Position numbers and translations under genes: made by a program. From Bacteroidota bacterium (GTDB lineage: Bacteria > Bacteroidota > Bacteroidia > Bacteroidales > UBA10428), in contig JAHEEB010000287.1 of NCBI GenBank assembly GCA_024640925.1, positions 1 to 6,131 on the forward strand: 6,131 bases of DNA, in the 5' to 3' direction. Below are positions 5,827 through 6,131 of the stretch, piece by piece. Every line of letters begins with the position of its first letter. The first letter of the stretch is position 1. The notes beneath the pieces are model-generated. The model was not told the origin of the DNA and searched no databases. It saw only the letters and a list, made by a program, of their open reading frames with translations.

Positions 5827-6131
5827 CTATAGTTTTATCTCAACATTCAGGTATAAGCCTGCTTCAAAATCAGCATCTTCTTCGCTGGGAGCCCATCCCT
5901 GAAAATTTGGTGACAATCTTATTCCTTTAACAGGAGCATATTCAACACCAACAATTATTTTTGTACCATTTGATCCGATATTCCATGGATCATCGGCACC
6001 TTCCATGGTAGTTGAGGTAAGAAGATCAAACCGTCCGAATGCTTTAAATTTTTCTGATATACTTCCACGACCATATAGGGAAACGCCATATAAATTATGT
6101 TCATCTGATCTCTTATTATTAATCTGATAGT
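5827..6131 (-). CDS. Probable outer-membrane beta-barrel (porin-like) protein, C-terminal 100 residues
   Basis: The frame enters at the right edge and runs 100 codons to a TAG at 5829-5827; the N-terminus is outside the window. The visible part alternates polar and aromatic residues in beta-strand fashion: L-Y-G-V-S-L-Y-G-R-G-S, F-K-A-F-G-R-F-D-L-L, G-T-K-I-I-V-G-V-E-Y-A-P, I-R-L-S-P-N-F-Q-G-W-A-P, and a final strand G-L-Y-L-N-V-E-I-K-L. Short turns and one longer loop with acidic residues (E-G-A-D-D-P-W-N) lie between. This is the usual look of the last strands of a Bacteroidota porin-type barrel, in the outer membrane. The substrate cannot be told. It is 867 bases upstream of the four-gene unit and probably separate from it. 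A second in-frame stop (TGA) lies two codons beyond the first. Confidence 0.65.
   Translation of the reverse strand, partial: YQINNKRSDEHNLYGVSLYGRGSISEKFKAFGRFDLLTSTTMEGADDPWNIGSNGTKIIVGVEYAPVKGIRLSPNFQGWAPSEEDADFEAGLYLNVEIKL

Overview
The window most likely comes from a Bacteroidota (Bacteroidetes) chromosome. Two proteins end in a type A sorting domain of the type IX secretion system (T9SS), which is essentially confined to that phylum. Every signal peptidase I substrate seen here has Gln at +1 of the predicted cleavage site. Translation starts lack clear Shine-Dalgarno sequences and have A/T-rich leaders, and the DNA is A/T-rich. All supported genes read on the minus strand, so gene order runs from right to left.

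Right edge (5827-6131): the C-terminal 100 residues of a probable outer-membrane beta-barrel protein. Next (4960-5826) is an 867-base stretch without a convincing gene. It holds a 12-bp perfect inverted repeat around a smaller palindrome-like core, which looks like a mobile-element or MITE-like remnant, plus short interrupted reading frames that may be decayed coding sequence.

Left of this lies an apparent four-gene unit: secreted repeat protein A (3520-4959), 27 bases, secreted repeat protein B (2008-3492), 70 bases, a lipoprotein (1134-1937), 6 bases, and an FG-GAP/VCBS-type beta-propeller protein (1127 to beyond the left edge). A and B are paralogues. Each has a Sec signal peptide, ten tandem units of about 31 residues built around a Trp pair and a Y-x-Y-D-x-x-G-N motif, and a 79-residue T9SS sorting domain. 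The two sorting domains match at 64 of 79 positions, far better than the repeat regions. The FG-GAP protein is made of 174-bp (58-codon) units whose sequences alternate in a two-unit pattern.

Taken together, the unit encodes envelope and surface proteins. Two are predicted to be exported by Sec, carried across the outer membrane by T9SS and attached to or released from the surface; one is lipid-anchored; one is a large calcium-binding propeller whose C-terminus is not visible. A role in surface adhesion or recognition is an inference; no enzyme active site was seen. The most notable item is the YD/W 31-residue repeat family and its co-transcription with a lipoprotein and an FG-GAP protein.
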